Source: Desulfovibrio sp. (lineage in GTDB: Bacteria; Desulfobacterota; Desulfovibrionia; Desulfovibrionales; Desulfovibrionaceae). From it: a DNA stretch of 64,000 bases. The notes beneath the pieces were generated by a model that had not been told where the DNA came from, searched no databases, and saw only the letters and a list, made by a program, of their open reading frames with translations. Below, piece after piece: positions 1 to 8,564 of this stretch (position 1 is the first letter of the stretch; every line of letters starts with the position of its first letter). The stretch spans positions 161,560-225,559 of the forward strand of contig JAITSV010000076.1 of the NCBI GenBank assembly GCA_031287575.1, given 5' to 3'. Position numbers and translations under genes: made by a program.

Positions 1-2
1 TT

Positions 3-1385
3 GGCCGCGAAGTGGGCGACATGCTGAGCGCCCTGGAAAAGGTGCTGGTGCGCCGCCGCATCCTGAAGGAAGGCACCCGCATCGACGGTCGCGACACCAA
101 GACCGTGCGCCCCATCCTCATCGAAGCGGGCCTCCTGCCCCGCGCCCACGGTTCCGCCCTGTTCGCGCGCGGCGAAACCAAGTCGCTGGTGGTGGCCACC
201 CTTGGCAGCTCCACCGACAGCCAGCGCATGGATTCGCTGGTGGGCGACGTGACCAAGAAATTCATGCTGCACTACAACTTCCCCGCCTACTCGGTGGGCG
301 AAGTGAAGATGTCGCGCGTGTCCCGCCGCGAAATCGGCCACGGCGCCCTTGCCGAAAAGGCGCTGAAGCCGGTGCTGCCCCAGGACGATTCCTTCCCCTT
401 CACCCTGCGCGTGGTGGCGGAAACCATGGAATCCAACGGTTCCTCGTCCATGGCCGCCGTGTGCGGCGGCAGCCTTTCGCTGATGGACGCGGGCGTGCCC
501 GTCACCGCCCCGGTGGCCGGCGTGGCCATGGGCCTGATCAAGGAAGAGGGCGAGTACCTGGTGCTCACCGACATCCTTGGCGATGAAGACGCCCTCGGCG
601 ACATGGACTTCAAGATCGCGGGCACCGCCGAAGGCATCACCGCCGTCCAGATGGACATCAAGATCACCGGCCTGCCCACCGACGTCATGGCCCGCGCCAT
701 GGCCCAGGCCCGCGAGGCCCGCCTGCACATCCTGGCCGAAATGGCCAAGGTGCTGGAAGCTCCCCGCACCGAACTGTCCAAGTACGCGCCGCAGCATGCC
801 GAGGTGTTCGTCAACCCCGACGTCATCCGCATCATCATCGGCCCCGGCGGCAAGAACATCAAGGCCATCACCGCCGCCACCGGCGCGTCCATCGACATCG
901 AGGACAGCGGCAAGGTCTCCATCTTCGCGCCCACCTTCGAGGCCATGGAAATGGCCCGCGAAATGGTGCAGTACTACGACCAGCGCGCGGAACTGGGCAA
1001 GAACTACGTGGGCAAGGTGCGCAAGGTGCTGGAAATCGGCGCCATCGTCGAAATCCTGCCCAATCTCGAAGCCCTGGTGCACATCTCGCAGCTGGACACC
1101 AACCGCGTGGAACAGGCCGGCGACGTGGCGCGCCTTGGCGAAGACATGACCGTGAAGGTCATCGAGATCAACGGCGACCGCATCCGCGCCAGCCGCAAGG
1201 CCGTGCTGCTGGAAGAACAAGGCATCGAATGGAACCCCGAAGACACCGCCCGTCCTTCCGGCCCGCCGCGTGATCGTGGCGACCGTGGCGATCGCGGTGG
1301 CCGTGGCGACCGCGGAGGCGACCGCCGTGGCGGCGATCGCGGTGGCCGTGGCGGCGACCGTGGCCGTGGCGGCGACCGCCGCTAG
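3..1385 (+). CDS. pnp: Polyribonucleotide nucleotidyltransferase (PNPase), 3' part
   Basis: The gene begins before the window; the frame is open from the first complete codon and about 460 residues are visible. They cover the second RNase PH core domain, a KH domain around residues 260-320 of the visible part with the GPGGKNIK loop, and an S1 domain with the LVHISQL motif. PNPase degrades RNA 3' to 5' by phosphorolysis as a trimer, alone or in the degradosome. The last 35 or so residues form an Arg/Gly/Asp-rich tail made of RGD and RGG units, unlike the usual short acidic end. A strong hairpin terminator follows the stop. Confidence 0.97.
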   Translation, partial: GREVGDMLSALEKVLVRRRILKEGTRIDGRDTKTVRPILIEAGLLPRAHGSALFARGETKSLVVATLGSSTDSQRMDSLVGDVTKKFMLHYNFPAYSVGEVKMSRVSRREIGHGALAEKALKPVLPQDDSFPFTLRVVAETMESNGSSSMAAVCGGSLSLMDAGVPVTAPVAGVAMGLIKEEGEYLVLTDILGDEDALGDMDFKIAGTAEGITAVQMDIKITGLPTDVMARAMAQAREARLHILAEMAKVLEAPRTELSKYAPQHAEVFVNPDVIRIIIGPGGKNIKAITAATGASIDIEDSGKVSIFAPTFEAMEMAREMVQYYDQRAELGKNYVGKVRKVLEIGAIVEILPNLEALVHISQLDTNRVEQAGDVARLGEDMTVKVIEINGDRIRASRKAVLLEEQGIEWNPEDTARPSGPPRDRGDRGDRGGRGDRGGDRRGGDRGGRGGDRGRGGDRR

Positions 1386-1416
1386 ACGCACCGCATCACA
1401 GCAAAGCGCAATACAG

Positions 1417-1448
1417 ACGGGCGCGGGGATATCCCCGCGCCCGTTTTT
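1417..1448 (+). terminator. Rho-independent terminator of pnp
   Basis: A perfect 12-bp stem (1417-1428 with 1433-1444), a four-base ATAT loop and five T follow the pnp stop codon by about 30 bases. Confidence 0.93.
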
Positions 1449-1505
1449 AGTGCCGCGCCGCCCGCCCTGGCGGGGGGAACGCCCGCAGGGCCCGGCGGTT
1501 CGACA

Positions 1506-2921
1506 TCAATGGTCGCAGGTATTCGCGCCAAGCTCCAGCCTGTTGCCGAACCACGCCGCCACAAGGTCTGCCGGATCGGCGGCGGCAGCGCCCACCAGCA
1601 CCTGCACGCCTCGCTCCTCCAGCAACTGGCGGGCTCGGGCGCCCATGCCCCCGGCGATGACCAGCCGGGCTCCCGTGTCCGCGATCCATGCGGGCAGCAC
1701 GCCCGGCTCGTGCGGCGGGGGCGTCAGCAACTCCTGCCCCTTCACGGTGCCGTCGGCCGGGTCCACGGTCAGCACGGCAAACTGCTCGCAATGGCCGAAG
1801 TGCTGGCACAGCCTGCCCGCCGCCAGCGGTATGGCGATCTTCATGTCCGATGCTCCTTGCGGCGCAGGGCCGCCATTGTCATTGGCCGGAGTTTCCGGCG
1901 CGCAACGGTCTCGCGTTCCCGAATCACCGGGGGGGCACACCGCCCCGGCGGCACCCACCACCGGCCGGAAGGCCCGGATCACCGGATGCACCGGCTGCTG
2001 CCCTGCGGACAGGTCCGCCTCCAACAGGCTGCGCCCGGTGTCACCGGCACTGGTCAGGTCCGGGTGCAGGGGAATGCTGCCCAGAAACGGCACGCCGGTC
2101 TCGCGCGCCAGTTGCTGGCCGCCCCCGGCGGGAAACAGCGGGGTCAGCTCGCCGCACTTGGGGCACACGTAGCCGCCCATGTTCTCGACAATGCCCAGGA
2201 TGGGGTTGCCGAGCTGGCGGCAGAACCCCACGGACCGGCGCACGTCGTCCACGGCCACGCCCTGCGGCGTGGTGACGATGACCGCGTGCGCGTCCTCCCC
2301 CAGCAGTTGCAGCACCGAAAGCGGCTCGTCCCCGGTGCCGGGGGGGCAGTCCACCACCAGCACGTCCAGGTCGCCCCAACGCACGTCCACCAGAAACTGG
2401 CGCACCATGCCCATCTTCACCGGGCCGCGCCAGATCACCGGCACCTCCGGATCGGGCAGAAAGAACCCCAGCGACATCACCCGCAGGTTCGGCCCCGCGC
2501 TTACCGGGGCCATCCAGCCATCGCCCGCCACGGGCCTGGCCCGGCCAAGCCCCAGCATGCGCGGCACGCTGGGGCCGTGCACGTCCACGTCCAGCAGGCC
2601 CACCGTGCGCCCGGTGCGGGCAAGCCCCACGGCCAGGTTCACGGCCACGGTGCTCTTGCCCACGCCGCCCTTGCCGCTCAGCACCACCAGCTTGGCGCCC
2701 ACCCGCCCGGCCATGCGCACCGGGGTTTCCGTGCCGTCGCTCGTGCCATGGCCCGATCCGGCGGCTTCATGCCCGGCATGCCCGTCGTAATGGTCATGAT
2801 CGCCGTGCCCGCCGCAGCCAGCTCCGGTGCAGCCCCCGGTGGCCTCCACATGCTGTTCGCCGCCGCAACCGGCCCCGCCGCACCCGCAACGGTGCTCCTG
2901 TTCCTGCGTGTCCGTACCCAT
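1506..2921 (-). CDS. Mrp/MinD-family ATPase fused to a NifX-type cofactor domain (DVU2109-like)
   Basis: The 471-residue protein has three parts. Residues 1-60 are a Cys/His-rich tail (clusters CGCGGAGCGG and HGDHDHYDGHAGHE) that looks metal-binding. Residues 70-330 are an Mrp/ApbC ATPase with the deviant Walker A GKGGVGKST and a later CPKC pair; this family assembles or transfers Fe-S clusters. Residues 350-471 are a dinitrogenase iron-molybdenum cofactor (NifX/NafY) domain. It is the last gene of the orp1-type operon, two bases after the ORP gene. In D. vulgaris Hildenborough the matching protein belongs to the orange protein complex. The start at MGTDTQ was chosen because longer versions run over the neighbouring gene. 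Confidence 0.85.
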   Translation of the reverse strand: MGTDTQEQEHRCGCGGAGCGGEQHVEATGGCTGAGCGGHGDHDHYDGHAGHEAAGSGHGTSDGTETPVRMAGRVGAKLVVLSGKGGVGKSTVAVNLAVGLARTGRTVGLLDVDVHGPSVPRMLGLGRARPVAGDGWMAPVSAGPNLRVMSLGFFLPDPEVPVIWRGPVKMGMVRQFLVDVRWGDLDVLVVDCPPGTGDEPLSVLQLLGEDAHAVIVTTPQGVAVDDVRRSVGFCRQLGNPILGIVENMGGYVCPKCGELTPLFPAGGGQQLARETGVPFLGSIPLHPDLTSAGDTGRSLLEADLSAGQQPVHPVIRAFRPVVGAAGAVCPPGDSGTRDRCAPETPANDNGGPAPQGASDMKIAIPLAAGRLCQHFGHCEQFAVLTVDPADGTVKGQELLTPPPHEPGVLPAWIADTGARLVIAGGMGARARQLLEERGVQVLVGAAAADPADLVAAWFGNRLELGANTCDH

Positions 2922-2923
2922 GG

Positions 2924-3322
2924 CTACCAGTGTCCCTCCCGGTCCGGCTCCGCCGCCGGAGCCAGATTGCCGTCCGCCAGCGCCCGCAGGGCCTGGCGCG
3001 CGGTGGCGTGCGTTGAAAGGTAGATGGCGATGCCGCCCCGGCGCAACGCGCTGAAGGCCTTGGGCCCCACGTGCCCGGTGATCACGGCCTCCGCCCCGGC
3101 GTCGGCGGCGGCCTGCGCGGCCTGAATGCCCGCGCCCTGGGCCAGCGACATGTTGGAGGCCGCATCCAGCCTGCGCACCGCCCCCGTGGCCGTGTCGCAC
3201 AGCAGATAGCCCTGCGCGCGTCCGAAGCGCGGGTCCAGGCGGACATCGAGAAGGGCGTCGCCCCCCGCCGGGCCGGGCGGGGTGCCCGGCGCTGCGTCCT
3301 GCACGGTGATGAGAACCTGCAT
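2924..3322 (-). CDS. orp: Orange protein (ORP), Mo-Cu cluster NifX-fold protein (DVU2108-like)
   Basis: A 132-residue single-domain protein of the dinitrogenase iron-molybdenum cofactor family, with the features DPRFGRA, then a helix rich in Ala/Gln, then AVITGHVGPKAF. Position between a NifX-like gene and the Mrp-NifX fusion matches the orp1 operon of D. vulgaris, where ORP carries a non-covalent S2MoS2CuS2MoS2 cluster and works with Mrp ATPases. The start at MQVLIT has a GGAG ribosome site eight bases upstream. The cofactor is inferred from family and context, not from any visible ligand. Confidence 0.82.
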   Translation of the reverse strand: MQVLITVQDAAPGTPPGPAGGDALLDVRLDPRFGRAQGYLLCDTATGAVRRLDAASNMSLAQGAGIQAAQAAADAGAEAVITGHVGPKAFSALRRGGIAIYLSTHATARQALRALADGNLAPAAEPDREGHW

Positions 3323-3326
3323 CCGA

Positions 3327-3758
3327 TCATTCTCCTGCGTTGCGACGCCGCCGCCGAAAGCAGACCGCGTCCGTTGTGGTGCATTGACCGCCGCGCCGTG
3401 GTCCGCCGCCCCTGCCCGGAAGCGGTCGGCATCCAGGCATGGCAAGTGCGTCCGGCCTGCCCAGGACAAGGGCGGACAGCACGTCGGCCTCGCTGCCCGA
3501 AAGCCACGGCAGGACGGCTATCCCGGCCATCTCCACGGCGCTCCGCCAGCATGGGCGAATGCCCCCGCACACCAACAGGGAAACCCCATGGCGCGACAGA
3601 ACGTCGATGAGCGGCGCGGAACCGCCATCCGGCACGGGGAGGACGGTCCGTTCCGCCAGAACGCCGCCGGTCATGCGCACGCAGCGCAGTTCGGCGGCCG
3701 TTTCCAGCAGCGTGGCAAGGCGGTCCTCGAAACAGGCAAGGCAGACATGGGCATTCAT
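3327..3758 (-). CDS. NifX/NifB-like protein, first gene of the orp1 operon (DVU2107-like)
   Basis: This 143-residue protein begins MNAHVCLACFEDRLATLLE, with a CLAC pair, followed by a NifX-like fold (LLVCGGI, a Cys typical of metal-cluster binders of this family). The last 30 residues are Gly/Arg-rich and probably disordered. It starts about 27 bases after the predicted start point of the sigma-54 promoter at 3795-3810 and is followed by orp after four bases. It probably helps handle the Mo/Cu cluster of ORP; its exact role is not known to me. Confidence 0.75.
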   Translation of the reverse strand: MNAHVCLACFEDRLATLLETAAELRCVRMTGGVLAERTVLPVPDGGSAPLIDVLSRHGVSLLVCGGIRPCWRSAVEMAGIAVLPWLSGSEADVLSALVLGRPDALAMPGCRPLPGRGGGPRRGGQCTTTDAVCFRRRRRNAGE

Positions 3759-3794
3759 GGTGTCCCCACGGCGCGGCGGCCGTACCCGCCATCA

Positions 3795-3810
3795 AGCATG
3801 CAGGATGCCA
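3795..3810 (-). promoter_or_regulatory. Sigma-54 promoter of the orp1-type operon
   Basis: Read on the minus strand the element is TGGCATCCTGCATGCT. It keeps the invariant GG and GC with exactly ten bases between them, close to the TGGCAC-N5-TTGC consensus. It lies 37 bases upstream of the first orp1 gene and 75-130 bases downstream of two palindromes that suit an enhancer-binding protein. Confidence 0.7.
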
Positions 3811-3885
3811 TCCGTAAATACGATGCAATTTCACCATGTTGCGAGAATATCTGCCCATCGGCGCCCCGTGCAGGCCCCATGACAC

Positions 3886-3902
3886 GGGCGTGAAATGCGC
3901 CC
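3886..3902. promoter_or_regulatory. Candidate upstream activator site A (orp1)
   Basis: The sequence is GGGCGT-GAAAT-GCGCCC, a near-perfect palindrome with N5 spacing. The same arrangement occurs at 3915-3931 and 5529-5545. Centred about 110 bases from the predicted orp1 start point, it fits the distance of a sigma-54 enhancer site. Confidence 0.55.
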
Positions 3903-3914
3903 GAAACGAAAAAC

Positions 3915-3931
3915 GGACGCATTTTGCGCCC
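3915..3931. promoter_or_regulatory. Candidate upstream activator site B (orp1)
   Basis: The sequence is GGACGC-ATTTT-GCGCCC, one mismatch from the perfect copy at 5529-5545. Its start is 29 bases from site A, so two dimers could bind side by side. Confidence 0.55.
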
Positions 3932-4045
3932 GCTCTCCGTTTGGCGGTGGCAGCACGGCAGCCCGCATCCACCCGCCACCACCCCAAAACAATTCCGAAT
4001 GCTCTGAAAAATTCCCTGAACCTGCGCCCTTCGCGTGCCCCAGCC

Positions 4046-5437
4046 TCAGTCCGCCCCGCCGCCCTTCAGGATACGCCGCAGGGTATCCTTGGAAATGTCC
4101 AGTTCGCGGCAGGCGGCCATCACCCGTCCGCCGTGCCGCCGCAGGGCCTCGCGCGCGGCGTCCTGCTTGGCGACGGCCATGGTGCGCGGACTGCCAGGCG
4201 CGAATCGGGCTGGCGCGGGCTGGGCTGGCGCGTTCGCGCCTTCCGCCGTCACCTTCGGCAGGGGGCCGGTTGCAGGCACCTGCGCGCCCAGCAGGTATTC
4301 CGGCAGATGTTCCAACTGGATGAACCCGCGCTGGCACAGGATGAACGCGTACTCGACGATGTTCTCCATCTCGCGCACGTTGCCGGGGAAGGGATAGCGC
4401 AGCAGCAGGTGCAGCACGTCCTCGGACACGCCCTCGATCTCCTTGCCGCTCAGCAGGTTGCGCTGCGCCACGAAGTGATCGAGCAGCAGGGGGATGTCCT
4501 CCGGCCGTTCGCGCAGGGCGGGCAGGCGCAACATGACCACGTTGAGCCGGTAGTACAGGTCGCTGCGGAATCCCCCCTCGCCCGCAAGGCGTTCCAGGTC
4601 GCGGTTGGTGGCGGCGATGACCCGCGCGGGCGCGGTCTGGGGCCGCACCCCGCCCAGCGGCTCGTACACCTTTTCCTGCAACACCCGCAGCAGCTTCACC
4701 TGCAAGGGCAGCGGCATGTCGCCGATCTCGTCGAGAAAGATGGTGCCGTCGTCCGCCAGGGCAAAGCGGCCCGGCTTGTCCCGCCGCGCGTCGGTGAACG
4801 CCCCGGCCTTGTAGCCGAACAGCTCCGATTCCAGCAGGTGTTCCGGCAGGGCTCCGCAGTTCACCCCCACGAAGGGCCTGCCCCGCCGGGGGCTGAGGTT
4901 GTGGAGGGCCCGCGCGAACAGTTCCTTGCCGGTGCCCGATTCGCCCAGCACCAGCACCGGCGCGTCGCTGGCCGCCACCTGCGGCAGGATGCCCAGCAGG
5001 CGGATCATGGCCGCGCTGCGGGTGACGATGTCCTCCACCGTGTGCTGCCCGTCCAACTGCTTGCGCATCAGGTGCAGGGCGGACAGGTCGCGGAAGGTCT
5101 CCACCCCGCCCATCAGCCTGCCGCGCCGGTCGCGCAGGGGCGCCCCGCTGATGCTCACCGGCACCTTGCGCCCGTCCGGACGCAGGATGAACACCGACCG
5201 GTTGCCCAGCGGCATGCCCTGCTCGATGCACGCCCGCAGCACGCAGGCCCCGTCGCAGATGCTGGAATGGAACACGTCGCGGCAGCGCCTGCCCAGGGCC
5301 TCGTGCGCGGGCACCCCGGTGATCTCCGCCGCCGCGCGGTTGAACGAGGTGATGCGCCAGTCGAGATCCACGGTGAACACGCCGTCGGCCACGCTTTCCA
5401 TGATGGTTTCGCAGGATATGTCACGCGGCAGGGCCAT
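4046..5437 (-). CDS. Sigma-54-dependent activator of the orp operons (DVU2106-like)
   Basis: The 463-residue protein has a PAS domain (about residues 10-125) with three close cysteines in [16 protein letters not shown], an AAA+ domain with Walker A GESGTGKE, and a C-terminal Fis-type helix-turn-helix (last 45 residues, [21 protein letters not shown]). The sigma-54 contact loop reads GAFTDA instead of GAFTGA. It sits between the two divergent orp operons, as in D. vulgaris where the equivalent protein activates both. The cysteines suggest redox or metal sensing, which is inference. The start at MALPRD has an AAGGAG site eight bases upstream. Confidence 0.88.
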   Translation of the reverse strand: MALPRDISCETIMESVADGVFTVDLDWRITSFNRAAAEITGVPAHEALGRRCRDVFHSSICDGACVLRACIEQGMPLGNRSVFILRPDGRKVPVSISGAPLRDRRGRLMGGVETFRDLSALHLMRKQLDGQHTVEDIVTRSAAMIRLLGILPQVAASDAPVLVLGESGTGKELFARALHNLSPRRGRPFVGVNCGALPEHLLESELFGYKAGAFTDARRDKPGRFALADDGTIFLDEIGDMPLPLQVKLLRVLQEKVYEPLGGVRPQTAPARVIAATNRDLERLAGEGGFRSDLYYRLNVVMLRLPALRERPEDIPLLLDHFVAQRNLLSGKEIEGVSEDVLHLLLRYPFPGNVREMENIVEYAFILCQRGFIQLEHLPEYLLGAQVPATGPLPKVTAEGANAPAQPAPARFAPGSPRTMAVAKQDAAREALRRHGGRVMAACRELDISKDTLRRILKGGGAD

Positions 5438-5528
5438 GGTCCGCTCCTTTTCCCGACTGGGCGGCAATCTGGGAGGACAACGCCGGAATGGCGGCTCCAC
5501 GGAGTATGCAAGCACTCACGTATCACAT

Positions 5529-5545
5529 GGGCGCGTTTTGCGCCC
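5529..5545. promoter_or_regulatory. Candidate upstream activator site C (orp2)
   Basis: GGGCGC-GTTTT-GCGCCC is a perfect palindrome with N5 spacing and the best of three related sites in this locus. It is centred about 95 bases upstream of the predicted start point of the orp2 promoter. Confidence 0.6.
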
Positions 5546-5606
5546 GCATTTTCTCCGAGCCATTCCGACCCTGCCTAATTACCCGACATCGTTGGCGGGT
5601 ACAGGC

Positions 5607-5622
5607 TGGAACGGTTCGTGCT
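5607..5622 (+). promoter_or_regulatory. Sigma-54 promoter of the orp2-type operon
   Basis: TGGAACGGTTCGTGCT keeps GG-N10-GC and four of the five remaining consensus bases around the -24 box. It lies 55 bases before the first gene of the plus-strand operon. Confidence 0.62.
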
Positions 5623-5676
5623 CACCGGCGGACGTGGCCGCGTGGTCACGGTTTCATCTGCAACCAGGAGGCGCAT

Positions 5677-6036
5677 ATGCCCGGCATGAACGGAACAGGC
5701 CCCATGGGGCACGGCCCCGGTACCGGACGCGGCATGGGCCGCTGTGGCGCGGCACGGACGCAACGCGGGCGGACAGGGCTGCCCATGGCCGACGCTGCCG
5801 ACGCCGAAGCTTCCGCCCTGGACGAACTGGCCGCCAACCTCGGCAACGTGCTGGACACGGCGCGGGACGTCCTCGACGCCCTGCGTCCGGGTAACGGTGC
5901 GGGCAACGGCAGGGGCTTCGGCGGGGGAGCCGGTCGGGGGCAAGGCCAGGGGCGCGGAGCCGGATTCGGACCCGGATTCGGACGCGGACGCGGGCGCGGC
6001 CCCGCCATTCCCCCCGCCACTGGCAACGACCAATGA
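5677..6036 (+). CDS. Gly/Arg-rich small protein, first gene of orp2 (DVU2105-like)
   Basis: A 119-residue protein starting [23 protein letters not shown], a pattern common in small DUF5320-type proteins that stand next to MinD/NifX genes in anaerobes. The middle (about 45-72) is a short helix, [22 protein letters not shown]. The last 45 residues are almost only Gly, Arg, Gln, Phe and Pro. The ribosome site AGGAGG is six bases before ATG. It is cotranscribed with the two ferredoxin-MinD genes and is presumably part of the orange protein complex; its biochemical role is unknown. Confidence 0.7.
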   Translation: MPGMNGTGPMGHGPGTGRGMGRCGAARTQRGRTGLPMADAADAEASALDELAANLGNVLDTARDVLDALRPGNGAGNGRGFGGGAGRGQGQGRGAGFGPGFGRGRGRGPAIPPATGNDQ

Positions 6037-6118
6037 CGCCATGCCACAATCGGACAGGCCGCCCGGGAAACGCCGTCCCCGGCGGCCTGCATGCCCTCGC
6101 CACGGCGACGGAGACCGC

Positions 6119-7309
6119 ATGAAACTGGCCATTGCCAGCGGCAAGGGGGGCACGGGCAAGACCACCGTGGCCGTGAACCTTGCCGCGCTGCTTGCCGCGC
6201 GGGGACACCACGTGGCGCTTGCCGACTGCGACGTGGAGGAACCCAACGCGCACCTGTTCCTGCCCGTGGAATGGAAGACGCGCGAACAGTGCACCCTGCC
6301 CGTGCCCAGGGTGAACGAAGCCCTGTGCCTTGGCGCGGCGTGCCGCCGCTGCGTGGACGCCTGCCGCTTCAAGGCGCTGGCCTTCATGGGCGATGCGGTG
6401 CTGGACTTTCCGGACCTGTGCCACGGCTGCGGGCTGTGCGCGCTGGTCTGCCCCACGGGTGCCCTGACCTATGCCACGCGCCTGGTTGGCGAAGTGCGCG
6501 GCGGCATCGCCCGCATCCGCCCGGCCATGGGCACCAATGCCGACAGGCCGGACACGGCGGAGAGGGACCTCGTCCATACCGAAGCCGCACCCGTCCTGCG
6601 CTTTCGCGACGGGGTGCTGCGCATCGGCGAGGCCATGGCCACCCCCCTGATCAAGGCGGTGAAGGACGTGCCGCCCCCTACCATGCCCCAACCCGGGCCC
6701 GTGGCACAGGGGGAAGGCGTGCAGGGGCCGTGCGCCTTCGTCATCCGCGACTGCCCGCCGGGCGTTGCCTGCGCCGCCATCAACGCCGTGCATGACGCCG
6801 ACCTGCTGTTGCTGGTGGCCGAGCCGTCCCCCTTCGGCCTGCACGACCTGCGTCTGGCCGTGGGCCTTGCGCGGCACCTGCGCCTGCCCCATGCCGTGGT
6901 GTTGAATCGGGCCGGAATGGGGGTTGGCATGGGGTCCGGGTTGGGGTGTTCCGGTGCAACGCCGTCGGCAACGGCTGCTGGAGGCACCCCGGCGGGTGAC
7001 CCCGTACGTGCATGGACAGAGCGCGAAGGCGTGCCCCTGCTGGGGGTCATTCCCTTCAGCCGGGCCGCGGCGGAATGCGGGGCCACGGGCAGCCTGGTGC
7101 ACGACGCCGCGCCGGAGGTGCGCGCCGCCTATGCCGCACTGGCGGATGCGCTGGAGAAGATGGCCGGAAACGCCGCCGGGCCGCGCCGCCCCTGGGACGG
7201 CATGGGGCTAAGCGGACTGGCTGGACTGGCGACACCGGGCACAGCGCCCAGAGTGGCGGATGAGTCCGGCGCCACCACGGGCGGCAAGGAGCGGACATGC
7301 GCCAGATAG
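6119..7309 (+). CDS. MinD-superfamily ATPase with inserted ferredoxin domain (DVU2104-like)
   Basis: The 396-residue protein opens with the deviant Walker A SGKGGTGKTT (residues 7-16). Two cluster motifs follow: a C-x4-C-x2-C-x3-C set (CLGAACRRCVDAC) and a classical CHGCGLCALVCP set, which should hold two 4Fe-4S clusters. The switch II region reads VIRDCPPGVAC. A Gly/Met/Ala-rich stretch (about residues 265-295) looks like an added loop. The stop overlaps the start of the next gene by 13 bases, so the two are probably translationally coupled. In D. vulgaris the matching ATPases form part of the ORP complex, which has been linked to cell division. Confidence 0.85.
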   Translation: MKLAIASGKGGTGKTTVAVNLAALLAARGHHVALADCDVEEPNAHLFLPVEWKTREQCTLPVPRVNEALCLGAACRRCVDACRFKALAFMGDAVLDFPDLCHGCGLCALVCPTGALTYATRLVGEVRGGIARIRPAMGTNADRPDTAERDLVHTEAAPVLRFRDGVLRIGEAMATPLIKAVKDVPPPTMPQPGPVAQGEGVQGPCAFVIRDCPPGVACAAINAVHDADLLLLVAEPSPFGLHDLRLAVGLARHLRLPHAVVLNRAGMGVGMGSGLGCSGATPSATAAGGTPAGDPVRAWTEREGVPLLGVIPFSRAAAECGATGSLVHDAAPEVRAAYAALADALEKMAGNAAGPRRPWDGMGLSGLAGLATPGTAPRVADESGATTGGKERTCAR

Positions 7310-8223
7310 TGGTCATCAGCGGCAAGGGGGGCACGGGCAAGACCAGCGTCACGGCGGCGCTGGCGGCGGTGGCCCGCGAAAGCGCGGCCCCGGCGGGTGG
7401 AGCACGGGCAGGCGGGACGCACCCGCCCGCGCTGGTACTGGCCGACTGCGACGTGGACGCATCGGACCTGCACCTGCTGCTGGCGCCCGTGGTGCGCGAG
7501 CGGCACGACTTTCACAGCGGCGTGCTGGCCCGCATCGACGCCGCCCTCTGCACCCGTTGCGGCTCCTGCACCGCCGCCTGCCGCTACGGCGCCCTGGACG
7601 CGCCGCCGCGCGTGGCGCGCGAAATGTGCGAAGGCTGCGGCGCCTGTGCCCACCTCTGCCCCGAAGGGGCCGTGGCGCTGGACGAACGCCACTGCGGCGA
7701 GTGGTACGTTTCCGACACCCGCTTCGGCCCCATGGTGCACGCGGCGCTCGGCATCGGCGAGGAAAATTCCGGCAAGCTGGTCAGCACCGTACGCACCCTC
7801 GCCCGCGAAATCGCGGAAGCACTGGGCGCGGACACCGTGCTCGTCGACGGCTCGCCGGGGGTGGGCTGCCCGGTCATCGCCTCGCTGGCCGGGGCCGACA
7901 CGGCCCTGCTGGTGACGGAACCCACGGTCTCGGCCCTGCACGACCTGGAACGGGTGCACGCCCTGACCCTTCATTTCGGCGTGCGCGCGGCCGTGCTGCT
8001 GAACAAGGCGGACATCCACGTGGGCATGGCCCGCCGCATCGAGGCATTCTGCGCCGAACATGCGCTGCCGCTGCTCGGCAGCCTGCCCCATTCACCGGTG
8101 TTCATGGGCGCGCAGTTCGCAGGGCTTTCCGTGCCGGAATTCGCGCCCCACGCCGAAGGCGCCCTGTTCCGCGAGGTGTGGAACAGCTTGCGGGCCATGA
8201 CGCCCACGGCAACCGGGGACTGA
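7297..8223 (+). CDS. MinD-superfamily ATPase with inserted ferredoxin domain (DVU2103-like)
   Basis: A 308-residue paralogue of the preceding gene. It has Walker A SGKGGTGKTS (residues 8-17), a 4Fe-4S set CTRCGSCTAAC, a second set CEGCGACAHLCP, and switch II VDGSPGVGCP. The inserted ferredoxin lies between the first and second ATPase segments, as in other MinD proteins of anaerobes. It is the last gene of the orp2-type operon and is followed by a hairpin terminator. Confidence 0.86.
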   Translation: MRQIVVISGKGGTGKTSVTAALAAVARESAAPAGGARAGGTHPPALVLADCDVDASDLHLLLAPVVRERHDFHSGVLARIDAALCTRCGSCTAACRYGALDAPPRVAREMCEGCGACAHLCPEGAVALDERHCGEWYVSDTRFGPMVHAALGIGEENSGKLVSTVRTLAREIAEALGADTVLVDGSPGVGCPVIASLAGADTALLVTEPTVSALHDLERVHALTLHFGVRAAVLLNKADIHVGMARRIEAFCAEHALPLLGSLPHSPVFMGAQFAGLSVPEFAPHAEGALFREVWNSLRAMTPTATGD

Positions 8224-8365
8224 CGGCAATCGCGCACATCCCCGGCGGAACGCGCACCACAATCGCCACCCTGCCTGCCCGTCACCGTGCGAAATGGCAC
8301 ACTGGGGACAGCGTCCCCCTTCACCGCCAAAACCGTGTATTGCCGAATCCCGGCGACATGACATG

Positions 8366-8401
8366 AAAACCTGCGGTCCGTCAGCCGAACCGCAGGTTTT
8401 T
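8366..8401 (+). terminator. Terminator after the orp2 operon
   Basis: A perfect 12-bp stem (8366-8377 with 8389-8400) with an 11-base loop ends in TTTTT. The 5' arm begins with AAAA, so it could also stop transcription on the other strand. The 341 bases between the stop at 8223 and the next start hold this hairpin and the promoter at 8425-8454 and no other feature I can support. Confidence 0.88.
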
Positions 8402-8424
8402 CCTTACCCGCCCATCTCGTGCGA

Positions 8425-8454
8425 TTGACAGAAAATGCGTGGGAGCGCTATATT
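8425..8454 (+). promoter_or_regulatory. Sigma-70 promoter of the small hypothetical gene
   Basis: A perfect -35 box TTGACA (8425-8430) and a -10 box TATATT (8449-8454) are separated by 18 bases. The predicted start near 8461 leaves a leader of about 100 bases. Confidence 0.72.
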
Positions 8455-8564
8455 CCGCGCAACAATTTTCTAAAGATATTCGCGACCTGCGTACAGGAAG
8501 AATGACCCAGAACGTCATTGCCGGGGGGGCCTGCAAGCGGGATCCGGCCACAGCGAGGTTCGTG

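Noticed and set aside
1509..3023. Plus-strand frame of about 500 codons opposite the Mrp-NifX gene
   Set aside because: His/Arg/Gln/Gly-rich composition without any domain, antisense to a clear ATPase gene.
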